Source of the DNA: Lingula anatina
Lineage: Eukaryota > Brachiopoda > Lingulata > Lingulida > Lingulidae
Length of the DNA: 59,507 bases
Direction of reading: 5' to 3'
Assembly (NCBI RefSeq): GCF_001039355.2
Contig: NW_019773665.1
Span: 1-59,507 of the forward strand
Shown here: piece after piece, positions 22,951 to 36,075 of the stretch
How positions within the stretch are numbered: position 1 is the first letter of the stretch
Layout of the letters: each line of letters opens with the position of its first letter
Notes under the pieces: generated by a model
Told to the model about the DNA's origin: nothing
Database searches by the model: none
The model's input: only the letters and a program-made list of their open reading frames with translations
Position numbers and translations under genes: made by a program

Positions 22951-25900
22951 TCACACAGAACATTCATAGACTGGAGTTGTAGGACTAGCAGGACTGACAG
23001 AAGATGATGTGGCTGACAGGTTTCTTTCAAAGTGAGAAGGAGGCTTCCTTTTCTGAAATGCAACAATAAATTGTAAAAAAAATCTTTCTTTAAATTGTTA
23101 AAAAATAACCCTTTCTTTTAAACTGACCAATAAAATGCTGTTCTTAATCAATTTTTAAAATTCTTTTTCAAGAAAAAAATCTTTTTGACTTTTATGTATG
23201 ACAGCACAACAAATTACAGCAAGACATGAGCTGGGCTCTGTTTATCAGTAAATTTCAGCCGAATGCTCAATAATATCCTAATTGGACTTTAAAATGTAAA
23301 ATATTTTGTAAGTTATATTTTATTTAGGGCAGGATTTTGATTTAGATGTCTATAATTATCCAGTAGTTTGTCTGAAAGAAATTTTATTCAGGAATAAACT
23401 TGCATAAGATCTTCAGTGAACAAAATTCTGATGATAAGAATATCCCTCATACTGAAGAAAAAAAATCACTTAATATCCTTATTGGTCACTTACATCTGAT
23501 TCACTGTTATTTCTCTGCTTGCTGTATGGTTGCTCTTCACATGACAGATGCCTTACCATCTGCTCAGCTGCTGCTTCAAAAGATGATGAAGCTGCTGTAG
23601 GTTTTATTGCATTGTCTGATGTCTCCCTCTGCTGAGCTGGCAAGTTTCCAAAATTGTCACCGGGTGTTTTGCCTTTAAGATAAGAGTTTATTTAGCCAAT
23701 TATAAAAATCGGAAATCATTTTCCATTGGAGCAATATACAGAGTAAAATAATAAAATAATAAATAAATAAATTAATTAAGAATTTAGCTTTGAGATCAAA
23801 TTAAAATGCGTCACTGCACTTGGATAAAAGCTGTTTAAAAAGCGTTTACTGCCTTTAGGTGTATCCGATGGAGGAAGTCTATGAACAAAGGCACTTCCTG
23901 ACGCCACCCCCTTGTTTCTTGGTGTCTCTGGCTGACTATGAGATTTTTTGTGATAGCTGCTAGCTGTAGTGCTATCCTTACCCCTTGAGCTCTCTGTTGG
24001 ATATGGAGGAGGCTTATCATTGCTGTTATTGATTTTGGTTTGGCCTCTAGCAGAGGCATTGAATTTGGTATTGTTGGGGCTAGTGGTGCTTGTGTTTTTA
24101 GGTGTACTGGTCTTGGGCCTGACATCTTTGTCTGTAATCAGTTGCTCTCTCTCATCATCCTGTTAAACAGAAGCACTTTGTATAAATGTCTGATAATGAG
24201 ACTGAGAAGATGAAACAACCCATTTTACAGGAAATCTTAGTAAGAAGACAGTTTTGCCATCTGAAAAAAGTTTTTCTGATTGACAATACTAGTATTACCA
24301 TTATTAAATTTGTTGAAATCATGTTGTTTTTTATTACAAATTAGGCATAAATGCTGCTTTTGAATTCACCATGCAAAGTTCACTCAGAATGCTTTGGTTA
24401 AAATTAATTCACTAGTTTCAAAATGAATCCTGAAAAATGACAAAAATTAGACTTCTAGAAAAGCCCCAAAAGTGTTCCCTTCATTAAAACAATCAATAAT
24501 GGCATCATTACACATTAAACACAGATTTCTACTGGAAAGAGATATATTACAGTTACCATTGGTTCTGTTTCAAACACTTCACTCTCTACTGCTGACACCA
24601 CTCGTAGTCTGGTCTCTAACTCGCTTTCTGTCACAGAGATTTCATTTCTTACTGAACCATTCACTGACATTGTGTCACGGGAATGTTTTCTGCGCATATT
24701 TTCCTCAATATCATTGCAGAGCTCTATATACTGGTTGACATAATTGTTCAGAACTTGGTTTCTGTTGCTGTTCTAAATAAGATTGAGAGAAAATAATGAA
24801 TATAAATGTTCACAAGCTCCTCCAGCATGCTGTTAATATGTAATTGATTAGTTTTTCACTTTACTGAAGGGCAGTAACAGTCAAATCATTCACAGTTATG
24901 TAATTTTGGAATAAAATGTAGTGTAGTAGGAAAATGCACCAGAAGCTTCCTTATGCAATAAAAAAAAAGCTTTTTGTGGTTTACTTTGGCTTAGCATCAA
25001 GATTTTTGACTTTTACAGCAGAATAAATCTATTGTTAAAGTTGCTTTATAAATTTCTAGCATCATGTGTCAAAGGGTTCAAAGAAAAGAGCATGCCAAAA
25101 TAAGTTGATCAGTGATCCAAATCTTTCTATAAGGTGCCTTAGTCATTAATCAGCTATATTATTGTAAACTGTACATACTAGGCTTAAAAAAGGTTGTTTT
25201 TTGGTGCAACATTCAAAACAAAATCAACCTCTTACCCCCAAGAAACTTAAATATAACATTTTAACTTTGTAACAATAATTTATATTTGAATTTCTTGTAT
25301 TTTTTATGTCCTCCCCCATAAAAAACTGGAGAAATATCAGAGGGGCCGAGTGCTTTGTCTGCCTAAACCTAGCAGTGGCTATGGAAATTCTTCATCATCA
25401 GATCCAAAGATCCCTATAAAATTGTGTTATGGACAAACTGATTAAAGAAGATATGTGCAGGCATAAATGGGCCATATGGTACTAAAAATACAAAAGATTA
25501 TACCTTTTTCAGTAAAATGAATATGAAGATGATGAACATTAATACTGCAATCCCTGCCACTACAGCTGTGAGCACTGAATCCACTGTAGAAGGGAATCTG
25601 TGATTTGATACCATAATACTATTCTGAATGGCTACCAGACTCTGTATGGTCAAACAGCAGAGGAAAAATACATCCTGAAGTAAAAAATTTTCCTTTATAC
25701 TATAAATGGATAAGTAACAAACTTTTCTGTTGGATGAAAAAAAGAGATTTTAAAAAATTCAATATTTCAAACAAGTCAATGTAAGTCACTATGGTTCAAA
25801 GTGCACATACCAAAATTAAAAACAACAGAGAGCTTCTGATATCTAATAACATGTATATCTATCCCTTACCAGTAATGTAGTTGTTAAGAAAATGCTCAGC

Positions 25901-26497
25901 CTTTGAGTGATAAAGTAGTAAACAACAACCAGTATCAGGAAGAACAACATTGTTATCTCCATTCGCTCGTCTGCTTCTTGTGCATTATTTCCAAATGTTG
26001 CAAATGTAAGGAAGGTGATAATTCCCTGAAATAAAGTTTTTTTTCTTTTCACTCAAGTGATGGGTAATTATTATAATCAAAGTTTGTTTAAAAAATTAAA
26101 ACATTTGTTTATACACAGAATGAGAGTGCTTCTTAAACCTCCGTAAAAATAAGATTTTAATTATAATGGCCTACAGACTATTAGTTATTGAATAGAATTC
26201 TATGCAGTAATAGCACAGCATATGTTACAGCAAGCAGATGTTTCCTTATAATAGTAACCACTTTCATTCCATTTGAACTTCATTCCATGTGAAATATACC
26301 AAAACTTTGAACAAATATTTCATTTTTACCATCACTAAAAATACATTCCATATGTAGAAAGTGGGCTTTCTCTTGACAAACAACTTGATGGTGTAGTCTT
26401 CGTGTTGGAACCAGGTTGCACTGTCCATGCTAGGTTCTATGACTGGCGCCTCCTCATCCACCATTACACAGGGATTTAATTCCCACTCCGGACTGCC

Positions 26498-26534
<37 letters not shown>

Positions 26535-29500
26535 GAATAGCAGGGTTATGGAAAGTTGTCTTTAGTGCAGTTTGTTGTGTGTTGTTCATTATATCTGAAT
26601 CACACAGTTATGGAAGTATATCTTTTATATGATTTAAGAATAAAGCATTAAACAGCTAAATCCAAGACAACAGTTGCATCTTTAAAAAGCTGTGTATTCA
26701 TAATATGTAATGGGGTTTTCATGTTTTATGTCTTAAAAGTCAAATGTATCCATCTTGTGAATATGGTAATATGCATTGACAGGAAAAGATTTTTAATAAA
26801 ACCCAATCAACGAAAGTAAATAATAATCCTTTGTAATATTCTAATATAAAACTGTAAAAATGACAATAAACATGGAGAAAACATGTTAAAATCAGCCAAT
26901 GAAATGCTAAGAACTACTTACCCTCTTTGTCTGTGGATTGGTAAAATAACTCATCCTTCATTAATGTGTCCTTCTGGAACTGCAGGTTGTGCTGTGTCCA
27001 TTCAGATGAAATATGTATAGGCAACTCCTTATGTGTAAAAAAAAAATAAATAAAAAATTAACATTTTTGAAAAATATGTAAAATTATAATAAACAAAAAA
27101 TCTGATGCTTTTCTAATAATAAACATTTTCTTATATCTTAGAAATGCATTTGTATTAATGTGATTTACTCTTCCTACACCTCCAACAAAACTTTTGTAAA
27201 TGCAATCCTTGGAAAACAGTTTTTTAAGTTGATATACTTTTGTTACTGTGATCTATAATAAAGGGCAGCAAAAGTATCAGATATCAGGAAACATACCTGG
27301 TAGTCAATGGGATAATTCTTCACATCAAAACTGGCCTTGAAAGTACCATTCACTCTCAAAACTAAACCGAAGAATATATATTTTCAAACAATTATGCATT
27401 GAACATTACATCATTTTTAAATCTAGTATTTAAATGAACAAGATATACCCACCACTCCTATCATAAAAGTGTTCAAACATGTACATCTATACCTACATCA
27501 CATTTCCAATCTTTCTGAAAATATTTACTATAAAGTTTTTATAGTTTTTTTTTTAATCATTAAAATGACTGTTGTTATGCACGAGAATAAGAGATCACTT
27601 AAAAAAAATCTTAGCAGTTTGTTCTCAATACATTATGTAAGATCCCATTTCCACAGACACCACTGATCAACACAGATTGATTCAACTCTGCTGGGAGTCT
27701 CAGTGAGTGAAAAACTATATGACATGCCTCCTCCTGTCATTGAAGAGAACACAGGAAAGCTCAGTTTAGCTGACTGTACTCAGCAATAGTCCCCTGCAGA
27801 TTTGGATCGATATACGTAGTCCGATGGCGTCTATGGGAATGGGGCCTAATTCAACCTTTGAAAATGTATTAGATCATTGTAGGTTTACCCACCATGAACA
27901 ACCCAGGGTATGTCACTTCTCCTGTTGTACTCCAGAGACTTGGTCTCAGACTTGCTATAGATGTGAACTGCATTCAGCAATACTATCTTAGGGTCCCACT
28001 GCTCTGACCAGTTTACAGACTGGAGAGCAAAAGAATATATTCAGTGATATTTTTTTTGACATAAAGGGGACATTTAAAGCCTTAATAAAAGTCATTTCCT
28101 CAATTTTTGTGGCATTAGAGCCAAGTTAAAATGATAAAATTTTAAAGATATTCATATCTAATTCTCCTTAGAAAAAAAAAGCTACCAGTACTACAAAGAC
28201 CTCTATATGAAAATGAACAATACAACCAGAGACCTCTGTGCTGCAGGTACTGTTGACAGTAATTACCCTATCCTCATTTCTACAGGTACTGTACGTAATA
28301 AAACCTTCCCCTTAGCACTATAAAATCACTGTATAAAAGACAAAAATTGCACCCATTCTTATCTGGATGCTCTCTTTGTTTCTCCATCTGTCATTAATTA
28401 CGTACTTTCACCAAGGAGGTTAATATTTTTTGTCTTTCTTGGTTTGTTAGATAATTGCCCTTAACTCAAAATGTTATAGATGGACTTTGATATATTTTTC
28501 AGGATAATCGGAAATGGACTAACTTTAAGTCAGTCAGATATTAGTGTTGACCCAATAATGAGGATTGAGCTGCCTTAATTGGTGGGGTCTGCAATTTCTA
28601 GCATTTACCAGTTAAATATAAAAAAAAGATGTTTCAATGATGTAGTAGCTAGTCAGTTGAAATATCAGTATTATTGCTGCCTAGTGTCTTCATTTTATTT
28701 CAACCAACATAATTCAGGATTCATTTTCTGTTCTTTTTCCATTGATCCTGTACCCAGATAATGTACTATTGAAACTTCATATCAAGATCTGAATGTGATA
28801 CAGCCATCCTGTTTGACCACTGGAAAAATAAATTGATGTGTGTGTGTGTGTGTGTGTGTGGGGGGGGGGGGGGGGTATCCATGAATAGAATAACAAAAAA
28901 GACAAAATTTACTACCTCCTCTGCCACCCCTCTGAGCCTTGTCTCTCTCCATGTCAGGCGCAGATAAAATTGGACAGAAAATGTCTGATGCCGCTGGTCA
29001 ACATCAACTGGGGTTAAAATGCAGCAGCTCACATTCACCTGCACCTATAGACAAGGAGAATGTTAAAGCAGGTCATTAAACATACATCAAGGGAGAATTT
29101 GGGCAGCAAACTGATTCTACAGGTGTATCAACTTACTGTGAGTCCTATCAAATTTTCCCCAATTTTTATTTTTAACACTTCTGAATCAATACAAACATTT
29201 AGCACTCATGTCAAGGATAATAACTGAATGTGGTGGAGTTAAAAAGAGTATATGCATGGTCATTTCTACCTGTAATATATATTTTTTCAAATTACATCCA
29301 GATCATACTGTATGCATACTTGTCAAGAATGTTAAAACAGGCCATTAAACACACATCAAGGGAGAATTTGGATAGCAAACTGATTCTACAGGTGTATTAA
29401 GTAACTGTGAGATTTTTTTCCACTTTATAGTTTGTTAAAAACACTTTAATATATTATTTCTAGTTATCAATAACTATATATGGTGTCAGCAAGAGTATAT

Positions 29501-30636
29501 GGTCATTTCCAAGCAAATTGTTTTTTTTTTCATCCAGAACATATTCTATGCAGATTTGGTTGAAGACTAAAGTTAATCCACAGTGTGTGTGTTTTAAATT
29601 TGGAAGCTTGTGCATACAGACACAAAAATTCAATGAGACTTTAAGCAATTTGAAACCTTCCCTTAAAAACTTTATTTTTTCTTTTGTTAAAGCAAATAAA
29701 ATATTCTATGAATCTAGAGGGGATCCTTTTATGTTCTTAAATACAAAGTACAATATTACATCAAATTTAACTTGGTTTGACATTTGAGAGAGAGCATGAT
29801 CAATGTGACACATCAATAACTGTTATTCAATCTTCAGAATGTCTTCTTTTGAAGTTTTTCTGCCCAACTTGAATTGAGTTTGCTCCTGTAAACATCACAC
29901 TGAATAAATTTAACACACTATGGCATGGTGAAAAAGCTTTAAGATTATAAAGGGATGATATGATCAAGAAGAATTTCTATTCATCTTGACATGCTACACT
30001 GTACAACTCACAAAGTAATTATTTCAAGTGTAAAGGCTCTTCATTTAACAAAGCAATGCAGTAAATATTACATGTGCATGTAGTTTTTAGTATTGATTTC
30101 CATCATTAATATCATATTAGATAATTTATAGAGTTTCACTTGACAAAAACTGTTAAGTTGGCAAATCTGTACATTTAAAAATAAACTTACTAATAGTGAC
30201 AGGCAGAAGTAAGACATAAAACTACAGCTTAAAGCGATGCTTAACCTGAGCTTTCAGGATCTGATATATGTACTTGTTAATTTCTTAGCCTAGTGATTAT
30301 AATGACCCAGATTCTGCATTGTAACAACCTAGAAATGTCATACCTGCAGAGCAATACATGTATATATTGGTATCTACATTTACAAGTGGGCTTTGTTTAA
30401 GCATACGCTATCCAAATGAAATGGTATCACTCATGTTTTCAACATCACTTAAACAGTAGATCCAAAGTTTTATTAATGCTACGTATACCCCAATAATTGT
30501 AATATATATTCTTCTGCAAAATAAAGAATCTCCGTATAATATTCTTATTTACCTTCCTGTTCCTGTGAAGTTCATGTGTTGTGACAAAATCCTCTTCTGC
30601 CCCATCTGTAGGATAAATGCCATTAAATCGATCCAT
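22951..30636 (-). CDS. Pentameric ligand-gated ion channel homologue lacking the Cys-loop cysteines, with long C-terminal tail
   Basis: Exons: 30636-30553, 29044-28916, 28019-27893, 27361-27297, 27027-26922, 26496-26330, 26025-25870, 25674-25504, 24772-24557, 24159-23850, 23672-23557 and 23052-22951; 582 aa, all phases agree. Residues 1 to about 215 form the ligand-binding beta domain (QTFSVQFYLRLTWRETRL, WDPKIVLLNA, SFDVKNYPIDYQ). The Cys-loop position is S...L instead of C...C, as in bacterial ELIC/GLIC and some annelid channels. M1 is about 217-238 (FYIWNVFLVMGIITF), M2 about 248-268 after DERMEIT, M3 about 274-300 and M4 about 311-335 (VLTAVVAGIAVLMFIIFIFI). M3-M4 is very short. Then comes a 247-residue Ser/Thr/Pro-rich tail with PPPYP. 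No signal peptide is found, so a 5' exon may be missing. Ligand and ion selectivity cannot be told. Confidence 0.85.
28838..28876. repeat. (TG)n followed by a G run
   Basis: Simple repeat in an intron of the channel gene; about 22 bases of TG then about 16 G. Confidence 0.95.
29062..29580. repeat. Tandem duplication of about 265 bp in a channel-gene intron
   Basis: Two diverged units start AATGTTAAAGCAGGTCATTA (about 29060) and AATGTTAAAACAGGCCATTA (about 29330). Both contain the same CATCAAGGGAGAATTTGG and CTGATTCTACAGGTGTAT blocks, then a similar AAGAGTATATG...GGTCATTTC block. Confidence 0.75.
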
Positions 30637-33017
30637 CTCCCAAATGGCCCTGGTATCAGTGGTGACACTGAGATTCCACTACTGCTAAGTGAGACTTCAC
30701 ACACAACCAGTATCTTTTAAGATAGCAACAACAAAGGTGAATTGCTCCACTCAAATTCTGCCAATCTACACCCACATGTAAGGTCTATTTATAACGTCTA
30801 CATCTATAACATCCCTAGGGACAATCAAGTGACCTCCTTGCGATTTAATGTCAATACCACACTCTGCTTGACATTGACTGTGACATCAGGTATAGGACTG
30901 GTACCTGTTGCAAATACAAGCATTATCTGATGATCCATTTGAAATTCATTTTCCTCTAGTAAATCCATTTAACGCTCTGGGTGAACCAGTTTTTGGACCC
31001 GAATGAATGCATTTGACTTTTATTGGAGAAATTCTTAGGTAAATGTAACTACCAGGTAGGTTGACTAGGGCTTGACTTTTAAAGAAATGTTGTTTTGTGT
31101 ACTACAGCACAAGCGAGTTTCTTTCAATAAAACTACTGAAGCATATTATATGACAGAAATGTTGTTGTACAATTCCCTGTCGGAGTTACCTTGTGTAGCT
31201 TTTGGTTGACAATAACCTCTGTATATTTGCATAAGGAGACATGCCAGTATAATTCTCCCTTTAACCTCTTCACCTACCCCTGTTCTAGTTGATACGTGAC
31301 ACACCACCAGCACTTAAATTTTATTTTGCAAAAATGACAAGATGATGTCTAAATTGCATGAATTTTGAGAAACTGGTTCTACTCAACCAGCTATACCTGT
31401 GAGGGACAGACATCAATCCTCGTTAACATGGAGGGTTTTTACTTTCTGCTCACAACAACTTATATGTGGGCCCTCTACAAACAAATATGAATAATTCCGT
31501 TTTTAGTGGACAGATGCCAGGAATACATGTGTCATTGCACCAAGAAGTAGATATGCCAAAATATAAGAACACTGTATATATTAAGTGTCTGCCTTAATTG
31601 AACCAAAAGTATATTCATTAAATACATTTTCAATAAAACAAAATTAATTTTTAGATACTAACTTTCATGCTAAGATTCATTCTGAAAGATAAGTGTCAGG
31701 CAGAGAATATTAAAAGACTTTTGACAAAAGGAAAAAAAAAACAGCAGCTGGACCAACAGCTTGCTTCAATGTCATCATCTATTTATATCATTGACTGAAA
31801 GAGTCTACAAAGCCTACTTATATTGCATAAAATAATAAGAACAATGGTTATATATACATGTAAGTATAATTTATTGTTTCAGTTTTCTGCTCTGCAGGAA
31901 ATTTTTGCATACTTGAACATTATTAATCAGATTATACACTGAGATAATCTCAATATTTTAGGGTCTTTATATAGTCTCCTTGCCAAGATAAAAATGCAAA
32001 CCAATGTGATACTAAAAGCACCATTTAATGTCATATTCTAAACAAGTATATTTAAATAACATTTCAGGTATTAACAATTTCATCAGTAACTCATTGGCTG
32101 TAATTGAACATGCACTTTCATCCATCTTAAATTTCATCATTTTGAGGCATGGACTGATTAAAGAAAGAGATATATAGGTGTTTGTATAGAAACCCACTGT
32201 CTGTTACTTTCTCTATTATCTGTCCAACAAATATCCAGCAGAGTGAGCAAGTACATTTTAATACTCATGCATATCTTCTACAATCACATAAACTATATAA
32301 AATCCACCAGCCTTCTATAACATAAAGATTTTTATCTTGAAACACTATTTGATCAGTGTGTTGCCACAGTCTGAGGCACCAGACTGTGAAGCTCATCTTA
32401 GTCATCATAGACTTTATTTTCTTTTTCTTTTTTTTTTTTTTTTTTTTAACAGCAGAGTCCTGGGAAGATGTTTTGTTACATTAAATTAAAGATGCTTTTG
32501 TTATTCCATAGAAAAAAAATTGCACACAAAAGGTTTTGTATCAAACTGTTACAAAGCTCTACCTAACATTTCACAGATGCTGCTTTTCTTTGATTTTAAT
32601 TGACTCAGAGGTTTTTCCATAATGGAAAGATTCAGGAACTGAAAAAGAACTCTTTGGAAAATTGACACATAGAAAAACCTTTTGGCCAAATCATGACAAT
32701 AATTTTGCATATATGCTTTTACATGCAATTAAAATGTAGGCCAAATAATCCAATTGCCAGTTTCAACATAATTTGTAAGAACAATTTAACATAGTTTGGC
32801 ACTTGACAATATTATTTCAAAAATCTGCATTGATTGAAGAGGGCCATGCATTTCCAAGAATTTTTAAGGACAGTAACTAGAACATTTTTGTAGGAAACCC
32901 CATCTCTATTCCAGTTCTAATACACAAAAATTTTATTTGTCTATATCCTCTCTTGAAGAAGCACACAAGCATTAAATTCTCCATCTCAAGGAAAATAAAC
33001 TTCAAATTATGGTAAAA
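30637..33017. other. Region between VPS35L and the channel gene
   Basis: About 2.4 kb between the VPS35L stop and the first recognised channel exon (both minus strand). An AATAAA hexamer on the minus strand at 32932-32937 could end VPS35L transcripts. A T run of about 20 lies at 32425-32448. An unrecognised first channel exon with a signal peptide could be here; none was found by eye. Confidence 0.4.
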
Positions 33018-33169
33018 TCATGTCCTACTCTGCAAATGCATTTTACTCGCCAGATCTGCAAACACTTTTCCTTCTTTGTCCTTTGAAATAGCTTTTCTCT
33101 TTACATAGTCCAATGTTCTTACCTGGAATCATGAAACATAAAAAAATTAAAGCATTGGTAAAACTGAAA

Positions 33170-33224
<55 letters not shown>

Positions 33225-36042
33225 AGATAGGCAATTAAGACTTTAATGCAGGAATTAACTGAATTAAAAAAAAAAGACATCTCATGGTGACATATATCTA
33301 AATCTCAATTGTACCAAAAAATTAAATAGCATATATGAAGTAATATTAGTAGATTAAAATTAAACTTATTTTTCATATCCAAATACTAAGCATGCACAGC
33401 TAAAAATCCACTCTATTACAACAGTTCTCACCATTTGCTTGGTGTCTCCCTGTCCATGTTTCTGTGCCAGACCCCAGAGGTTAAGAGCCAGAGTGAACAT
33501 CTGATGTTTACTGAGATCACCATGGGCAACCATCACATTAAATACCTCAATGGCTGCTTCTGCCTGCTTTTTGAAATTCTGAAAAAAAAAAGTGAAATTC
33601 ATAAGCAATTGTACTTAAGGAAGAGAGAAATTCTAATTTCACAGAAAGAAAGATAAAATATCAAATTCTAGCACAGCACCCTTCCTTGTCAGAAATTCAT
33701 CAAAATTATGATATTAAAAACAAATAAATGAGCAGTTTCTTATAATATCCCTGCAAAATAAAAAAAGGAAAAATTTCAAGACAATAAAAACAAAAAGAGG
33801 TATCCATTGTTAACTGACCTGTCCTTCCCCAAGCACCTTAAGATGACTGAAGACTTCCTCCAGAACTGTTGCAGATATCTTGGTCACTTCACCCAGAAAC
33901 TTGGGATCACTGCCATACATGGAGTCATTGGCATCAACTGCAGGGAAAAAAGTGGGAGTTTTCAAGAAATGGAACGTCTGTGCCTAGCAACTCTTGGATA
34001 TTTGAATTTCGAAACAATTCCCATTTCTATCTGAGCAAAATTGGGGTAATGTCACAACAGTTCTTTTGCAAAATTACTTTTGAAAAATCAATGTTTCTAT
34101 AAGATGTCAAGACACAGCTTATTGCAGCACAATCTTAACTTTAATGTTATGTGAATTGGCCCAACTGACAAGCCTCATGAATATTCCAGACTGATATGTT
34201 AATGACTGGGACATTTTTATACAATTTTGTCTGACAGCCTTAGTGTCAGAATGATACAAACAGAAGAGAGTCTAGACGTGTTTGATGTCCGATACAACTA
34301 TGAAACCAACCTCTGTCTATGTGGTAGACATAATCTTCCTGGCTGACAGCACACAGCAGACTGAGGACATTGACATAGACCACAGCCTTAGCACTACTGT
34401 TCACGTCCCAAGGGAAGTCTGACAGTACATTCAGTAAGCCTCGCAACAGATACAGGACACCTTGGTCTGGGTTGTCCTAAAATGGTGATAAAAATTAGTG
34501 ATAGATTGTTCAATGTGACATATAAATGTACTAAAAAATATCGAATAAAATAAAATGTCTTATGATTTTGAAATCGGAATACAAAATCATTACGACAACA
34601 TACAATTTTTCACCTACTTTATCAAGATTTGCTATGGATGATTTTAGAAAATTCAAGTAGGCCATTAATTGCAAATCTCCGGGATATCTGATTCATCTCT
34701 TCCGTTTATTTCTGAACTATTTATTCTCAAATGATCACTTCACTTACTGGAACTGCTAGTAAAGTGGACAGCAGGCTACAGATATATGATGTCATCAGAG
34801 GCTCTGTGGATCTGACTTTCCCATCTACATCCAATGTCTTAGGTACCTCAGCTATCAAGGAGATAGCAGCCTTAAGAAATGCATCCCCTAATGAGGAAAA
34901 ATTTAATGTTAGAAAATTGGTCAAATGTAGTAAAACAAACCATTATGGCAAAATGGAACAAAATAAATGAGATGAATATTTTGCATACATGATAATATAT
35001 TTCTGAATCAAGATGAACCAACCCCACATAACAAGGAATTGTCTTAATCTGCAACTCTTGTGGAATAAACCCCATTTCACTTTTTAAAAAATTCAACTTT
35101 ACATCCCAATTTCTTCTATGACAGGCAAATTCCAAATTCTCACCCTGACTAAGACACTGGTTCAGCAAGGCCACCTGTCCTGACACCAGGTAGAGTTTCA
35201 GTCTGGCCAGGACACTTTGTAACGACGGAATGGTGATGAAACAGTAGGCAGCACATGCCTGGAAAATCACAAGCAGATTTTTGTTCAACTGGGGTGATAG
35301 AAAAATTCCCCAAAAATAAAAATAAACAAAATAAATGGCTTACTATATTTTCCCTTACATATTCAGCCCAAATTAGGATTTGTTGTTACAATCATACATA
35401 CTATATGTACTTTAAAACCAACAATGGTTTAAGTTGAAAATACTCTGAAAGGCAGAATTTTTGAAATATTCATATTTAAACATAAGTATAATATGTAACT
35501 GCATATTTCTGAAGACATAAATGAGCAAGACTTACTCTAACAAAGCTTGCAGTCTTCCTTGAATGTTTTCCTTTAACCACATCTCTGGTTTCCACTGCTA
35601 ATGTATTTACACACTGAAATAACAAAAAACATTCAAAATTCAATGAAAAACAGCTGAATAATGGAAATTGGAAAAGCATATATCAGTGTTATTAGCATGC
35701 CTTTATCAGAGAATGAATCACAATGCAAGTGTGTGTGGCCATGCAGTTGACTATAATATCAACTCACCTCTACCAGTTCAACCAACACTGCATCCAGATT
35801 GCTGAAGTTAGCCCTGGCCTCCACATAGAAACTCAACTGTTGCTCAAAATCACGACCAAAGGATATCTTCCTTACAAACCCACATATCAACCCACCTATG
35901 GCTCTTACTTCATCATCCAGGGTCAGGGCACTGCAAAAGTAAAGTGCAAATTAAGCAGAATGTTTTTAAACTAATCTTTACTTGGTTTAAATTTTTAATA
36001 TGTTTAGTGTAGGAGAAAATCTCTTCCCCCTCCCTCCCTCCC

Positions 36043-36075
<33 letters not shown>

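Noticed and set aside
26320-26345. Donor TGGAAT/GTATTT for channel exon 6
   Set aside because: It also keeps frame but shortens M1 to about 17 residues; the donor ATG/GTAAAA at 26330 gives the 22-residue M1 expected for the family.
27690-27850. Possible coding fragment in a channel intron
   Set aside because: Higher complexity than surroundings but no open frame or family motif.
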